From contig JAJNNY010000031.1 in assembly GCA_022453515.1 (NCBI GenBank), positions 62,001-126,000 on the forward strand: DNA of 64,000 nucleotides, written 5' to 3'. Numbering within the stretch: position 1 is the first letter of the stretch; each line of letters starts with the position of its first letter. The notes under the pieces were generated by a model that ran no database searches, was not told the DNA's origin, and saw only the letters and a list, made by a program, of their open reading frames with translations. Position numbers and translations under genes: made by a program. This document shows, one piece after another, positions 1 through 11,284 of this stretch. The DNA is from Astrocystis sublimbata (taxonomy: Eukaryota; Ascomycota; Sordariomycetes; Xylariales; Xylariaceae).

Positions 1-878
1 AGCGACGATGACCTCTTGCGAGGAGATCTCTGTCCCATCCGCAAGAATGATACCGGTTGCACGAGGTCCGTCTAAGACGATAGATTGCACGAGCGTATCG
101 GTATATACAGTAACTCCGTCGAGGGGATACTAGAAAATGTCGAGTCACTGGTCAACCTTCCATAAAACTGGAATTTCAGCAACACCTACCACCGAGGGGG
201 CGATCTGTCGAGCGCCCTTCGACCGGTTCTCGTTGAGCTCGGCGAGTCCCAAGTTATTGCCAGCATTCAGATCTGCCCTGGGGAGTACCTTTACGCCTAT
301 CTCGGCCCAGGCTTTTTCGGTAGTCTCGGTCAAGGGGTAGACGCGTTTAGTATAGGACGGTGACTCGATCTGCATAGCTCCATCCCTTCCGTGAGCGTCG
401 AGGGCCTCAGGGTCATCGCTGAACCAACGCTCGGTCATCTTGAAGTAGGGTAGCTGCCCTTCATAGCCCCAGCGTATGTCGTTGACAATCTCAGCCCAGT
501 CGTCGTAGTCGGCCTCGGCTCCTCGGAGCCACCCACCTGATAGAGACCTTAGTCGCGAAAAACATGCATATATATGTCTTGAAAGGGCTTACACGCGTTG
601 ATCACAGAGCCGCCCCCAAGGGCTCGGCCTGAAGGGATATCGATCTCTCTCCCATCGAAGTGTTTCTGAGGCGCGGTCTTGTACCCCCAGTCAAACTGGC
701 CACCGATGAAATTGAGGGCACTAAAGTGAAGAATGTCTTTGTTGCCGCTGACGTCCGGTCCGGCTTCAATTAGGAGTATGCGAGATGAAGGCCGGTAGCG
801 CTTCAAACGACTAGCGACAACACAGCCGGCGATACCGCCTCCGACGATGATATAGTCCCAGGGCTTGGGTCCCGTCAT
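1..878 (-). CDS. GMC family FAD-dependent oxidoreductase, N-terminal part (cut by window edge)
   Basis: Glucose-methanol-choline oxidoreductases oxidise alcohols with a bound FAD. Three exons fit: 878-593, 536-190 and 129-1, with introns 537-592 and 130-189 (56 and 60 nt, GT..AG). Spliced, 254 residues are visible and the frame runs off the left edge, so the catalytic His half is missing. The FAD dinucleotide-binding motif GGGIAG is at residues 13-18. The GMC signature 1 (GRALGGGSVIN) begins near residue 84 and is completed across intron 1 by CGWLRGAE. The reading resumes as YPLDGVTV after intron 2, which is the normal family sequence, so the in-frame stops inside the introns are not mutations. 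There is no obvious signal peptide, so it is probably intracellular. The substrate cannot be assigned: choline dehydrogenase-like, aryl-alcohol oxidase-like and secondary-metabolism members all share this half. Confidence 0.88.
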
Positions 879-1924
879 GATTGATTAAATGAGGATGAAG
901 TCTGATCACGGTGTAGAGGGGTAAAGATGAGTTGCTTCTGCGTAGTCGGTAGGTAGCGTGTCATGGGAAAGTGGATGCGGGAAATGCTCCTAAATATAAC
1001 TGTAGCTGAAAATGTAGCCATCTTACCAACTGCATATACCAACACCGTGTATGTATCTGAGTCATATTCATGTTAGTAATTCGTGAGATCGTGATGTATC
1101 CCCCACTGGACATTGTTCCTACCACGTCTTATAAGATGCGTACCTCTTTAGATGTGGTACTTTTACTGCCTGTAAAGACAGAATTGAATTGGGTTCACTG
1201 CTTACACATGTAGACATAGTTAGGAACATAGGAATGACAACCTAAAGGCGGATTCGATGCTAGCATATGGAAACTGGCTAAATAAGTTTAGTTCGGTGAT
1301 CAAGTGTAATCATGGATGGCTAGGTTGCTTACATTTTCATGCTCATGTTTTGGCGCCCATTTAAACGTTGTTTACATTGTGCTTGGTTAGAACAGCTATA
1401 GCCACTCTTAAGCGATTTTCTAGGGACTTGCTCTTATTATATAGACCTGTAATACATACCAAATCCATTTGAAGTAACCAGTCCTGCTCAGTTCTCGAAT
1501 TTTTATTAGTCTAGTCGACGATTATACCGCGTATGCTAGACAAAGGTTGGTACCAACATAACCTTCGGAATACAGCTCATCTCATCTTGGCTTGTGAAAG
1601 AGCGGGCTCTGCCCAAGGTCGACTCGGGCTAAAAGCGGCATAGCTCAGTGATATTTCTAGCCCGAATCGGCACAGAACAGCCTGCCAAGGCGGGCTAGGA
1701 GGTATCTTAAAGGAAGTACCTAGGTACCTGACGTACAGAGAGATCAGCTCTGTCGCAAAACACGATCTCGGACTTTTCATCATTTACCTAAACACAACCA
1801 ACCCAGCGATCGACGACATACAACCACCGCTACCACCGCAAAAACAACCAAAAACACGTCCAGTGTCCGACCCAGAAGCTATATACTACCACGCATTTAT
1901 AGAGAGTGACTTCTAAAATCGACC
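879..1924. other. Intergenic, divergent promoter region of GMC gene and luc7
   Basis: This holds no gene I can support. The two flanking genes are transcribed away from it. The palindrome TACCTAGGTA lies at 1717-1726, within GTACCTAGGTACC. Just upstream of luc7 the sequence is CA-rich (about 1790-1860), as often seen before housekeeping starts in these fungi. Confidence 0.5.
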
Positions 1925-2945
1925 ATGGCCGCAGAACAGCGGAAGCTGCTCGGTACGTACAATCCCTTCCCTCCAGCTATCTGCATGCGCATCGTCAATC
2001 ACACCCACATCCGCCCTTCCACGCTCTTAGGCGCACAAAGCAGAGCAGAGCATTTCCTTTTCCCTCAGAGCATAAGAACCTCCCTACAGAACAGCAAGAC
2101 TGACCACACCCCTTCCAACAGAGCAGCTCATGGGCGGGCCCCAATCGTCCCGCAACGCGCAGCTCTCCCTCACCGACCCGAAAGTGTGCCGCTCGTTCCT
2201 CGTGGGGCACTGTCCGCACGACCTCTTCACCAACACGAAGAAAGACGTGGGCCCATGTCCGCGCGTGCACTCGGAGGCGCTCAAGGCCGAGTACGAGGGG
2301 CTGCCAGACGGGGCGCGGCAAAAATACGGCTTCGAGCACGACTACATGCGGGACCTGCAGAAGTACATAGACGAGTGCAACCGATGGATCGACACGGCGC
2401 AGCGGCGGCTGGAAAAGACGCCCGACGAGATCCGCCAGACCAACGTGCTGCTCAAGACCATCTCGGAGCTCAACACGTCGATCGACTGCGGGCTGGCCGA
2501 GGTGCGGCTGCTGGGCGAGGACCTCGGCGACGTCGCGCGCGCCTACGACGAGTTCTTCCGCGTCCGCCAGGCCGCCCAGACCAAGGCCGAGCGCGAGCGC
2601 GAGCTCAAGAACCTCAGCGACACCGGCGGCCCTTCCGGCCACCAGAAGCTGCAGGTCTGCGACGTCTGCGGCGCCTACCTGTCCCGCCTCGACAACGATC
2701 GCCGCCTCGCCGATCACTTCTACGGCAAGATGCACCTCGGCTACGCCCAGATGCGCAAGACCTATGAGACCTTGGCCAAGGAGCGTGGGCGCGGTAGGCC
2801 GCCCCAGATGATGCAGGATGATGGGCCACGCGACGATGGTGACGGTTGGAGGAATGGTCCTAGGGGTCCCAGACGAGGCCCAGGTGGTGGTGGCGGCGGC
2901 GGGTACGGAGGACGTAGTGGTCGGGGGTTCCGCGGCGGCTGGTAG
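1925..2945 (+). CDS. luc7: Luc7-family U1 snRNP component
   Basis: Luc7 is a U1 snRNP protein that stabilises 5' splice-site recognition in the nucleus. Exons 1925-1952 and 2122-2945 join across a 169-nt intron (GTACGT..ACAG) to give 283 residues, a normal length. The start MAAEQRKLLEQLMG is the canonical Luc7 N terminus and is only recovered by splicing. The first zinc finger (CCCH) uses C32, C40, C55 and H59. A charged helical region follows at about 63-175. The second finger uses C189, C192, H208 and H214 (VCDVCGAYL...HFYGKMHLGY). The C-terminal tail from about 225 is rich in Arg and Gly, as in other Luc7 proteins that carry an RS or RG tail. A third-base preference for G and C is strong throughout exon 2. 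It is flanked by genes on the minus strand. The identification is firm. Confidence 0.95.
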
Positions 2946-3560
2946 AGAAGCACGCATTGCCGTTAAGATGCGTCCCAGACGCCGACGTGTCAAATCATAA
3001 AATGCATATTTTGGAGTTCAGGCGCTGGCTGATTTACGGTCAGGCGGGAGGCTTGTTTTCTGGCACGAGACTGACACGATATCACTGTATAATTAAAAAG
3101 AAGCCCAGAGGTAGACTGGTTATCGGCATGTTTTTGGTATCAAACACATAACGCGTAGAGCTACGCTTCTAATTACAACTATAACAAAACACGCTGATCG
3201 GCTGTTCTCTCGCCCCATGCATAACAAGTTACCTGATACGCTTGCCCCTGATTTATATATGCGTGTTTGACCGACTATGTGTCAGTGTCGAGCACAGTGT
3301 TTTGTAGTGTTTTGTGAAGTTCGTCTCCGTTCCTGTCTCCGTCTCTCTCTGCGTCTCTCTTTGCGTCCCTGCCCCCGTCTCCCTCTCTTTCTCCGTTTCG
3401 TGGAAGAAGCAGGAGTTTCCTCAGCCGGGTCCGAAGAAGCAGGGGTTTCCTCAACTGTATCCGAAGAAGCAGGAGTTTCCTCAACCGGGTCCGAATATGA
3501 ACCATCACTCTAGGTAGGCAACCCCTCCAGCCCGAGTACACAAGACCACTCAATTGAGTC
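2946..3560. other. Convergent intergenic region
   Basis: This lies between the 3' ends of luc7 and the RGG-box gene. It contains a pyrimidine-rich stretch (about 3320-3400) followed by a 30-bp tandem repeat, listed separately. No gene is supported; the sequence probably holds both 3' untranslated regions. Confidence 0.5.
3403..3492. repeat. 30-bp tandem repeat, three copies
   Basis: Three adjacent 30-bp units (3403-3432, 3433-3462, 3463-3492) each begin GAAGAAGCAGG and share GTTTCCTCA. Copies 1 and 3 are nearly identical and copy 2 carries several substitutions. The period is a multiple of three and the array stays open in several frames, but it lies beyond the stop of the RGG-box gene. Confidence 0.85.
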
Positions 3561-4910
3561 TTATGTGTCGAGCTCAGCCATCTCCTCGTCCCATTTTATA
3601 GGCGGATGATCCCCGGCAGGCGACAGAGATATGGGCTTGACGACATCGGCAGCAGGCGCGGCAGCGGTGGTGTCTAGCTTCGCCGTAGCGGGCGGCAGCG
3701 AAGGGAAGTCGTCCGGCTTGGGCACAGGCTGCGGCTGCGGCTCCTTAGGCTTCCGGTGCTGCTGCTGCTGTTGTTGCTGTTCCCGATAGATATACTGGGC
3801 GCCGCCATCGTTGGCATTCCTATCGCCGTATCCGCCCCGGCCACCTCCACCTCCCCGACTGCCTCTCGAGCCGCCTCGACCCCTTCCACCCCGGCCCCGA
3901 CCACGGAACTCGTCAGGAGCAAACTCCCTAATAGCCGGCTCCTCACTCGCACCATCACCGGCACCAGCACCATCGAAGCCAGCATGTCTCGAGCCGCGAA
4001 TGCCTCCATTCGCACCCCTGAACCCGCGCCTATCCCTCTCGTCCTCATTCGCAGGGCCCTTGCCCTCATCCCAGCCACTGCCGTCCGGACGCGCGCCCAT
4101 AGCCTTAAGTTTGCGCTCGCGGTTGGCGGCGCGCTCCTGGTCCATCTGGCGGCGTTCGACCTCGCTGCGGCGGCGGCGCTCGGCCTCGTCGGCGCGCCGC
4201 TTGCGCGCCTCCTCCATGCCCTTCTCGTACGCCAGCGCGTGCGACCGGCTGTCCTGCTCCGCCTGCTCGAACTTGCGCGCCTTCTCCGCCGACAGGATCC
4301 GCATGCGCTCCATCTTCTCCGCGAGCTCCGTGTCGGACAGCTTCGCGCGCGGGTTAGCGCCTGAGGCTAGTCGGTCGGCGAGAGCCGTGTTGGAGCCTGG
4401 GCGCGCTGCGGGTGCTGTTGGCGTTGATGCTGCTGTCGTTGATGCGCCTGTGCTCACGGTCGCGGTGGGAGAAGACTCGTCAGGAGCCGAAGCATCACCA
4501 GGGGCTGAGGCGTCGCCGGCGGGGACGGGGGCGGCAGTGGGGGCGGGGACAGCTTTGGCGTGGGCATTGTTGGGCTGTTGCGGCGCGGGTTTCTTGGGAG
4601 ATTGTCTTCGCGGTCGCTGCTGGTTGGCAGGCTTCGTGGGTGCGTGGCGCGAGTGTGCCAGTGTCCTCGGACCGGTGGGCACAGGCCTCGGCTGCGATAC
4701 CTCGGCCGGTGGTTGGGCTGTCTCGGCAGGCTGAACCGGAGCTGGAGCTGGAGCTGGTGTCGAGTCGACGGGGGCTGCGGGCGTTTCTACTACCGCTACC
4801 GCCGCCGCCGCCGCTTGTGGCTGCGGCTCGGGGACGGCGGCTTGTTGCACGGGCTCAAAGTCATCGGCGAACAGATCGTCGTCTGTCCGGCCGCCGAATT
4901 GGTCCTCCAT
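3561..4910 (-). CDS. Low-complexity RGG-box protein with charged helical middle region
   Basis: This is a single-exon frame of 449 residues. The N terminus is acidic (DDDLFADDFEPV). A Pro/Ala/Gln-rich stretch follows to about residue 175. A highly charged, probably helical or coiled-coil segment covers about 185-275 (AEKMERMRILSAEKARKFEQ and following). An RGG/RG box lies around 330-360 (RGRGRGGRGRGG), then a poly-Gln run encoded mainly by CAG, and a DDFPSLPP motif near the C terminus. RGG boxes commonly bind RNA or ribosomes, and FPSL-type motifs occur in several mRNA-associated proteins, so an RNA-linked role is a reasonable inference. I do not recognise a named family. The codon pattern is strongly biased to G/C at third positions only in this frame, which is why the long overlapping frames on the plus strand are not annotated. 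Confidence 0.82.
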   Translation of the reverse strand: MEDQFGGRTDDDLFADDFEPVQQAAVPEPQPQAAAAAVAVVETPAAPVDSTPAPAPAPVQPAETAQPPAEVSQPRPVPTGPRTLAHSRHAPTKPANQQRPRRQSPKKPAPQQPNNAHAKAVPAPTAAPVPAGDASAPGDASAPDESSPTATVSTGASTTAASTPTAPAARPGSNTALADRLASGANPRAKLSDTELAEKMERMRILSAEKARKFEQAEQDSRSHALAYEKGMEEARKRRADEAERRRRSEVERRQMDQERAANRERKLKAMGARPDGSGWDEGKGPANEDERDRRGFRGANGGIRGSRHAGFDGAGAGDGASEEPAIREFAPDEFRGRGRGGRGRGGSRGSRGGGGGRGGYGDRNANDGGAQYIYREQQQQQQQHRKPKEPQPQPVPKPDDFPSLPPATAKLDTTAAAPAADVVKPISLSPAGDHPPIKWDEEMAELDT

Positions 4911-5561
4911 GGCCGATGAGGGGTGATGCCTGTAAAGCTACGTCACAGAAGACAATGAAAGCAATGTAGAGAGACGAGAGGCAAGTAGCAATGAAGTCGC
5001 TGACGCGCGTTAAATAATACGGCTATCCAAGTCGGGAGAAAGGGAATAGGTAGGATGGTAAGATAGAAGCAGTGAGGCTGGTGGATGGGAAGGGGAGGCT
5101 AAATACTACTTTCTGGGCAACATCCGCGGGGCATTCAATGTGGATAGCGACTTACAAGCTTAGGTGAATATCCCTGCTCTGGGTGTAGCCTGCCTGTACT
5201 AACTTTATTAAGTAAGTCAGTGCCTAAATATTGAAGTATCCTGCGTAGGTGGCCTGATCAAAGTTTCATTCCCATTCACCATGGTGGATGGAGTGGAAGC
5301 TGCACTAAAATCTACGGAGCATGTGATTGCTTTTCAAAACGAGAGGACAAGACATAATCCGAGTCTGGCACATATTTGCAGATCGGACACTGGTTAATTA
5401 TTGCAAATTTTATTGACTCGAACTATCAATGTCGGTTGCTATACAATGAAACGACCGACATATCATAGAGTACTCCAACTGACCGGCCTACTATTCTGAG
5501 GAATCTTGTTTCCCAATGTTGTCATATTACATTCACAAGGTGTTATGTCGTCTGCTCATTC
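4911..5561. other. Intergenic between RGG-box gene start and OPT gene end
   Basis: This is the upstream region of the RGG-box gene and the 3' side of the OPT transporter gene. I see no gene, RNA or repeat in it. Confidence 0.5.
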
Positions 5562-8304
5562 TTACCAGGTCGCCGGCCCGAAAGTCTGCCCCTCGGGAAC
5601 CGATTTCAACACAGCTGTAAAGCTCGCGTCCTGTATTGACTCAGTCGTTAGTGCGTATTTCAAATGAGAAGAGATCAACTTCCTGAGATGATGGCTGATT
5701 GATAGGGATCTGATAGACTCACCGCAGTCTCATAAACAGCCACATTTCCCCACCACTGCGGGATCGTCACCTCAGGCAGCGTGATCGCAAAGAACACAAC
5801 AATAGTCACGATGATAAGCCCGGCATCCAGTCCAGCGGCAGTAATATAATTGTATCTGTGCCACCAATCATGGTACCGTTTGCGGATCGCATAGTTGAAG
5901 ATCAGCCCTGTAATCGCCCAGGTCGAGAACGACAATGGAGTAGCTGGTGGCAGCCACGCCATTGCCCCCAGAAGGATAGGGGCGTTGAAGTGGCGTGCAA
6001 AGTCGATGTGCAGTTTCTTTACAAGCACCCATAGAAACACGGGGAATACGGCGCCGACCAGCCAGAAGTAGTTGAAGTTGACGTAGAGCGACCCCGGGCC
6101 GAACATGCGCTGAGGGCCGATGACTCCCCACACGATCGACGACGAGAAGAAGGCGCGGCCGTTGGGGCAGGTGAAGTGGGATGCCTGTGTCCTATAAGGT
6201 CTCTAGTATCAGATATATGGATCGCATGATCAATTGTCGTCCGCAGTTCACTTACAGAGAACAAACCTCCGGAATATTCCCTAGAGTCCAGTTCATCACG
6301 GCGATTTGTACAAACACGGCCCAGATACTTGCCACGATCTGGCAAAAGAAGGTGACTCTCGGCGGCACCTTCATGTAATGCGCCAACTTGAGGTCGCCGC
6401 TATACACCTGTGCCTGGCCCAGGGTGATCACACTAAAGACCTTGAAGATCATGACGCCAATAGCTCGGCCAGGGATAATAAAGCCCGCTATAAATGGGGC
6501 AACAACGTTTAGAGACAGCAAGATGTTGGATATCGCCAGTACCATTCCCGTAGGAACAACGAAGACGAGCGAGAGGATGACCGAGACGAAGAAGGCCCAC
6601 CAAGGGAGCTGTGTATCGTAGCCAAGAGCGGTCCCGAGGCCAAAGGCGATGGAGCCCAACAATACGACTAGGTACCACCAGTCCGGTGTTTCCTGGTATT
6701 TCTTCATCATTTGCATATGAACATCGGGTTCCTGGTTCTTCGCCGTCTTGAACCGATACCAGATCTCTTTGCCGTGGAACAACCCCGTATGAACGAGGGC
6801 AGCTGTCAAAGCGGCGAACGAAAGGCCGTAGTTTAGAGCCAGTGTAGGCGGCAAGAAAAGGGGTGAGTAATCCCTGTATTTCTCCAGATCGAATCTGAAG
6901 TGTTCGCCGAGGATTTTGCTGACATTGTATGCAGATTGCGTGTTGTCGTACGTCTGACTAGTCACTACTGGTATGTACTCCGCAAAACTAAATTGTGTCA
7001 GTAATTATTTATATGCTGAGATAAATAAGGGTACAGATAACTCACAGCGCACCTGAATACGTGATACCAATCGTAGGGATAAGCACAAACAAAACCAAGC
7101 CGAGCAGCGTGTTTACATGGGCGTGGGTAGGAGCCAACAGCGGATCGTCGAGATAGGCGGTAATGTAGGTCCAGTCAAACGTGATCGGAATCAGGGACAG
7201 ACCTGTGAAGCCACCAAAGAGCTGATTAAGTACCACGTTGTTGGGCCTGATCCAAGTCACGAAGGCGAATACCGACAGCCCCTGCCAGATCACGCCGGGT
7301 ATCCAGTAATAGACGAACATGCCAGCCACGAGGTAGAAGAAGTATCGATACGGGCTGATCCTCCATCCATTATAGTCCGTTTCGGTGTTCTTCTTGCTCT
7401 TATCGTGTAAAGCGTAGAAGAGACTCGTTTTGGAGAACTGGTTTGGCCACAACATAGCCGCTGGCCAGACCAAGAATCTGCGAAATAATCCGGATATGGA
7501 GATGCCGATGAGCTGCGAGCTGAGGGTAAAGATGAGAGCAAATCCCCACCCGAAGTTCACGTTATAGAATGGCTTTCCCTGGAGAGCCAGCAGAGCATCA
7601 GTGCTGTAGGCATACCCCTGTGTGACGTTTGCCATCAACGTGATGACAACATGTTCCTTGATGGTGAACGGGCCTCTGTTCAGAGACCACTCGATACCGA
7701 ATGTGTTGAAGACTCGGGTCGGCATGACCTGCGCCCAAAGGCAGCCTACTGGGTACGACAGCAAGACTACAACGATGGCAGTGAAATCTAAAAAACGATG
7801 GGAGATGAGTATTGTCTCTTAAAAGTCATATGCCATGAACAAGATGGAGCTAAAGAACGTGTATGCAACGAGTACACGCTCCATGATCAACGTACTGATT
7901 GCAGGACTTCTCATCGACAAAAACATATTCGCTCCGCTGGCGAGAGTGACAAAGAACAAGCCGATGACCCAAGCCCTCACGGTATTAGCCACCTCGCCGC
8001 CGTCAACGTTACGAACAGCGGCGCGAACTGCGTCGTAGGGCGAGTCTTCGGTAAACAGCAGATCGGCCTCCAGTATCTCCTTGGTATTCCCATCCTCGAC
8101 GGCTTTCTTGACAGCGTCAAGCTTTTCCCTCGGCAGATTGGGATCCCATTGGTGTGCGTGTTGGACCTGCTGGAGGTCGGCAACTGCTACGTTGGTATCC
8201 ACTGTCTGTTGCTTCTCGCCCAATTGACTCGGTGGGCTTTCGACTGACGACGACCTGGAGATGCCATCTTGCTCAGGTCTTGATTTTCTGAATAAGAGTC
8301 CCAT
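5562..8304 (-). CDS. OPT-family oligopeptide transporter
   Basis: OPT proteins import tetra- and pentapeptides, glutathione or metal chelates by proton symport across the plasma membrane. Five exons are needed: 8304-7896, 7787-7046, 6987-6256, 6191-5723 and 5630-5562. All four introns (108, 58, 64 and 92 nt) have GT..AG ends and compatible phases, giving 806 residues, typical for fungal members. Family segments are easy to follow: SPYDAVRAAV before the first membrane span, NFTAIVVVLLSYPVG across junction 1, YSGALFAEYIP across junction 2, SHFTCPNGRAFF after junction 3, and the C-terminal signature EGQTFGPATW in the last 23-codon exon. Many hydrophobic spans are visible. The upstream side has two GCGGGG motifs (8478-8483, 8733-8738) compatible with CreA-type SYGGRG sites, but such motifs are common by chance. 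The specific substrate is unknown. Confidence 0.95.
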
Positions 8305-9663
8305 GATGTCTTGTGGCTTGCTTGTCTATGCCCAATGGCGGTCAAGAAAACCCGGAAACCCGGATAAGTGAACATTGCGAGAGAAACAGGCGATCCCTCT
8401 ATTTATCGGTGTCGAGTCTCGAGGAACAATAGCGGCGCATGCACATTACACAGCTATCAGTGTCTCGGCTTGAACCGGCGGGGGTTCCCTGATAGGCACT
8501 TCGGATACCGGTATGCTCTCTCATCATAGGCCACAGCTCTTCAGCTCAACGTAACACAACAAGCATCCGCCAATGCAACGTCCTCTTCCTATCAGGCCTC
8601 TATCGAGAGCCACCCCTCGCCACCTTCCAAGTCGGATCAAGGTTCCTTGTGAGCCTCCACGAGGTCGAGCGCTAAGTTGCTCGGTTGCCTGCAACCGAGG
8701 GGCCGAGCATCGACTAGAACACAGACGGAAATGCGGGGTTTCTAGTTCCTCGATCCCAGCCCCCTAAGCCAGGACATAGTGCCGGGAAAAGGCATAGCGC
8801 TGCGCCAATCCCGCCATTCCCCAGGTCTCAGGTACTACGTATATCTAAGGATGAAGCATTTTCGCACCATATAAATGCTACTAGGTAGGCAGTAGTATTG
8901 ATGAAAATTAGGCATTCACATATTTAAAAGTAATTGATGTCTAATTCTGGTTGCAAGAGGATCAACTGCCCTTCTTGTCGGTACTGTATGTGCTGTGCTT
9001 GGGTCACTTCTACATACAACATCAGATCATTCAAGAGTTGAACCCGGGATTCCGCACCCCTGCCTATATGTTTCTTGGCGCACTGTGCTTAGTTGATGCC
9101 ACAGGCGGGCGAGAGTCCAACGATTCATATTCGAATAGAATTATTCCCGAGGAATTTTAGTAAGTTCCTTTAATACAATTAAGAACGGCCGCTTATAGCA
9201 TTGCCAATTTCTGACCCGAGACCATACACTGTTTATCAGTAATGAACAAGCATTTTGACTTTACCAAGTACAGATTTCGGTGAGTATGTCTCTTGAGGAA
9301 CGGCTACGATTAATTACACGCGCTATAAACTTGTTAATATAAGATCATTACACATTGAAATCCGTAACATGGGCTTCTAGGATCTAGTGGCGGGCTTCTC
9401 TGAAGCTGTTTCCATTGCTCGTGCACTATCAAGTTGTGTGGCTAGTCAATACTTTGGTAGTGCATCACTGATGAGTTTCATGTCATAAAAGCACCAAGGA
9501 AGCACTTTCAAGGTCGATTCTACTAATCTGGTCGCGTGCGAGAGATTTAATGGGAAAACAACGCAGTGGGTTTGTATTCAAGAAATTTACGTCAACGCTA
9601 TAAAAACTGAAAAATCATCGCAGTCGATAATCATCGAACATCGAGGAAAGGCAGCGCAGTCGA
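8305..9663. other. Intergenic upstream of the OPT gene
   Basis: No gene is supported. The first 450 bases are the promoter side of the transporter gene and are GC-rich; the remainder is AT-rich with only short open frames lacking codon bias. Confidence 0.5.
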
Positions 9664-11284
9664 TCAAGCGTAACTGGCTGGGGAGGTGGTCAGGTGTGCC
9701 GCGTAAGTCGGGTCAGGCATTGCGCCTATTTCAGCCTCTATGGCGGTCTTAACACTCCACAGTCGGTTAAACAACCCATCGTCCGCATTACACTCCATGA
9801 AAGTTTCTAATTGGGAAGGTCCCAATCCAGAATCTCTTCCATATTGAACCCACGACGCCTCGTAAGCCCTCATACTGTATGAAGATGCGACCTCCAAGCC
9901 CAGGGCTTCCGTGAAGGAAATTTGCCCCTCTGTTGCTCGAGCAAGCGCCTTTCGGTCGATTAGAGACGCCGCCATGACGAACTGTATCGTGAAATATATC
10001 CAATCTAGTGTTTCCTCGCTCGAACGGCTAGGAGGCACTGAGATGCACCGTCTCGTCATTAGTCCTAACTGTTTTGACTGGGTATGAAAACATTGGTAGA
10101 ACGAGGGGAAAGTAGGATCATTGGTCCCTGCGGAGAACAAATGATGATACTGAGCACGTAGTTGTAGATAGAAACTCACTCTGACGAAACTCGATAGTCC
10201 TGTATTCGAGACCTAGGAAGTTCCAACTCCAAAATTTATGCTCATACCTCATCCCGTTTGATTTTTGGTCAATACACACCAAATCGTACACTTCTTTATT
10301 TGTTCTTGTTTTTGATATGGCGTGCCACGTACTGCCCAGGTCCAGGAATGGCATCGTATTTCTCTTACTCCACGGATTCGTATTCTTCCACCCGCCTGGC
10401 CGAGTAGCCATCAAGAAGCCTGAAGCGTCAGGCATGAGATCGTCGATGGCATCCTGGAAGTATAGCACACAGAAAGCAAGGTTCTGGGCAACGTCTAGTG
10501 GAAATTGCTTTTTGTCGTTTACTGAGAGATGTACTGAAGGAACGTCAATGCCAGTAACTAAAACCAATCCTACTAGTATACGCAATCTCTCTCCTCGCCT
10601 CAGCAGCAAAAGAGATACCTAGACAGGAATCAAGGCAAAGCTTACTTACTATGTGTGCTGCAATTAATCGAGACATCGATATCTTGCACTCTCCTGTGAC
10701 CGATGATCCCCCACATCGTACGAAACTTTTCTCGGTACTCTTCTACTTTTGAGGCGTCCACTTCAACCGGCTAGAGTCAGTGACTACTTTTACAGCGACG
10801 GAATAGCTCATCAAACGGGGGTTGATTGGTGTCTTGGGGGCATAAATATCGATGAGAGTATTCCATGCCTCCGAAACTCCCAGAATGGGGGGATCAATGA
10901 CTGCAGGGAACACATACGGGCAGGGGACTTGATCTCGATGCCATGTCCACGGTCTATGTCAAGTCTCATTAGTGATGTTCATCGTCAGCGAACCGTATGG
11001 ACAATAAAATCATTCTTACCAGTAAGTAACCCATGGGAGTTGATGCTTGTGTCTTCATCGATTGCCCACTTCCCTTCCTCGTACTTATTGCCTACGTGTG
11101 ATCTGAGTCCTTTCATTTTGAACAACTCGTTGAAACACATCATAGTGCTGGCCTTATCGAGCAGCCCCTTTCCCCCTGCATCCGTCATAAACAACGGTGC
11201 CTCTATCTCAACACCAAACCGGATTTTTATGCCATTTTCATGCCGGCGCTCTCTTTCTTTCCCCTTGCCTTTGTGTCCTGGCAT
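9664..11284 (-). CDS. Amidoligase-family protein (ATP-dependent amide/isopeptide-bond former)
   Basis: Family members (Pfam Amidoligase_2) are COOH-NH2 ligases of the glutamine-synthetase/GCS fold that join an amine to a carboxylate. Five exons fit: 11284-11020, 10953-10918, 10760-10650, 10533-10180 and 10127-9664 (introns 66, 157, 116 and 52 nt), giving 409 residues with all phases consistent. Landmarks in order: FGVEIE at 23-28, the family's first acidic motif; a W..DEDTSI segment; GIEIKSP at 93-99, built across introns 1 and 2; CSTHIHLS at 134-141, built across intron 3, matching the CGxHVH motif; and NFLGLEYRTIEFRQ ending at 255, the second Glu/Arg motif. The C-terminal third is family-poor. 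No signal peptide is seen. Intron 2 is the least certain, because its nearest upstream AG gives a frameshift and a long alternative frame reads through it. The start is the first ATG after an in-frame stop. The substrate is unknown. Confidence 0.8.

Noticed and set aside
1995..2993. Long open frame on the minus strand over luc7
   Set aside because: It is antisense to the well-identified luc7 exon 2, has no motifs, and is open only because of the strong G/C third-base bias of luc7.
3811..4734. 307-codon plus-strand frame over the RGG-box gene
   Set aside because: Shadow of the minus-strand gene; its Ser/Arg/Pro-rich content mirrors the RGG and Ala-rich codons.
5868..6345. Frames that seem to extend or replace OPT exons
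   Set aside because: They read through GT..AG introns or lie in the wrong frame; splicing restores the OPT family sequence.
10741..10950. Frameshift or pseudogene interpretation of the amidoligase gene
   Set aside because: A 157-nt intron with a canonical donor removes the need for a frameshift and joins GIEIKSP to the next motif; kept only as an uncertainty.
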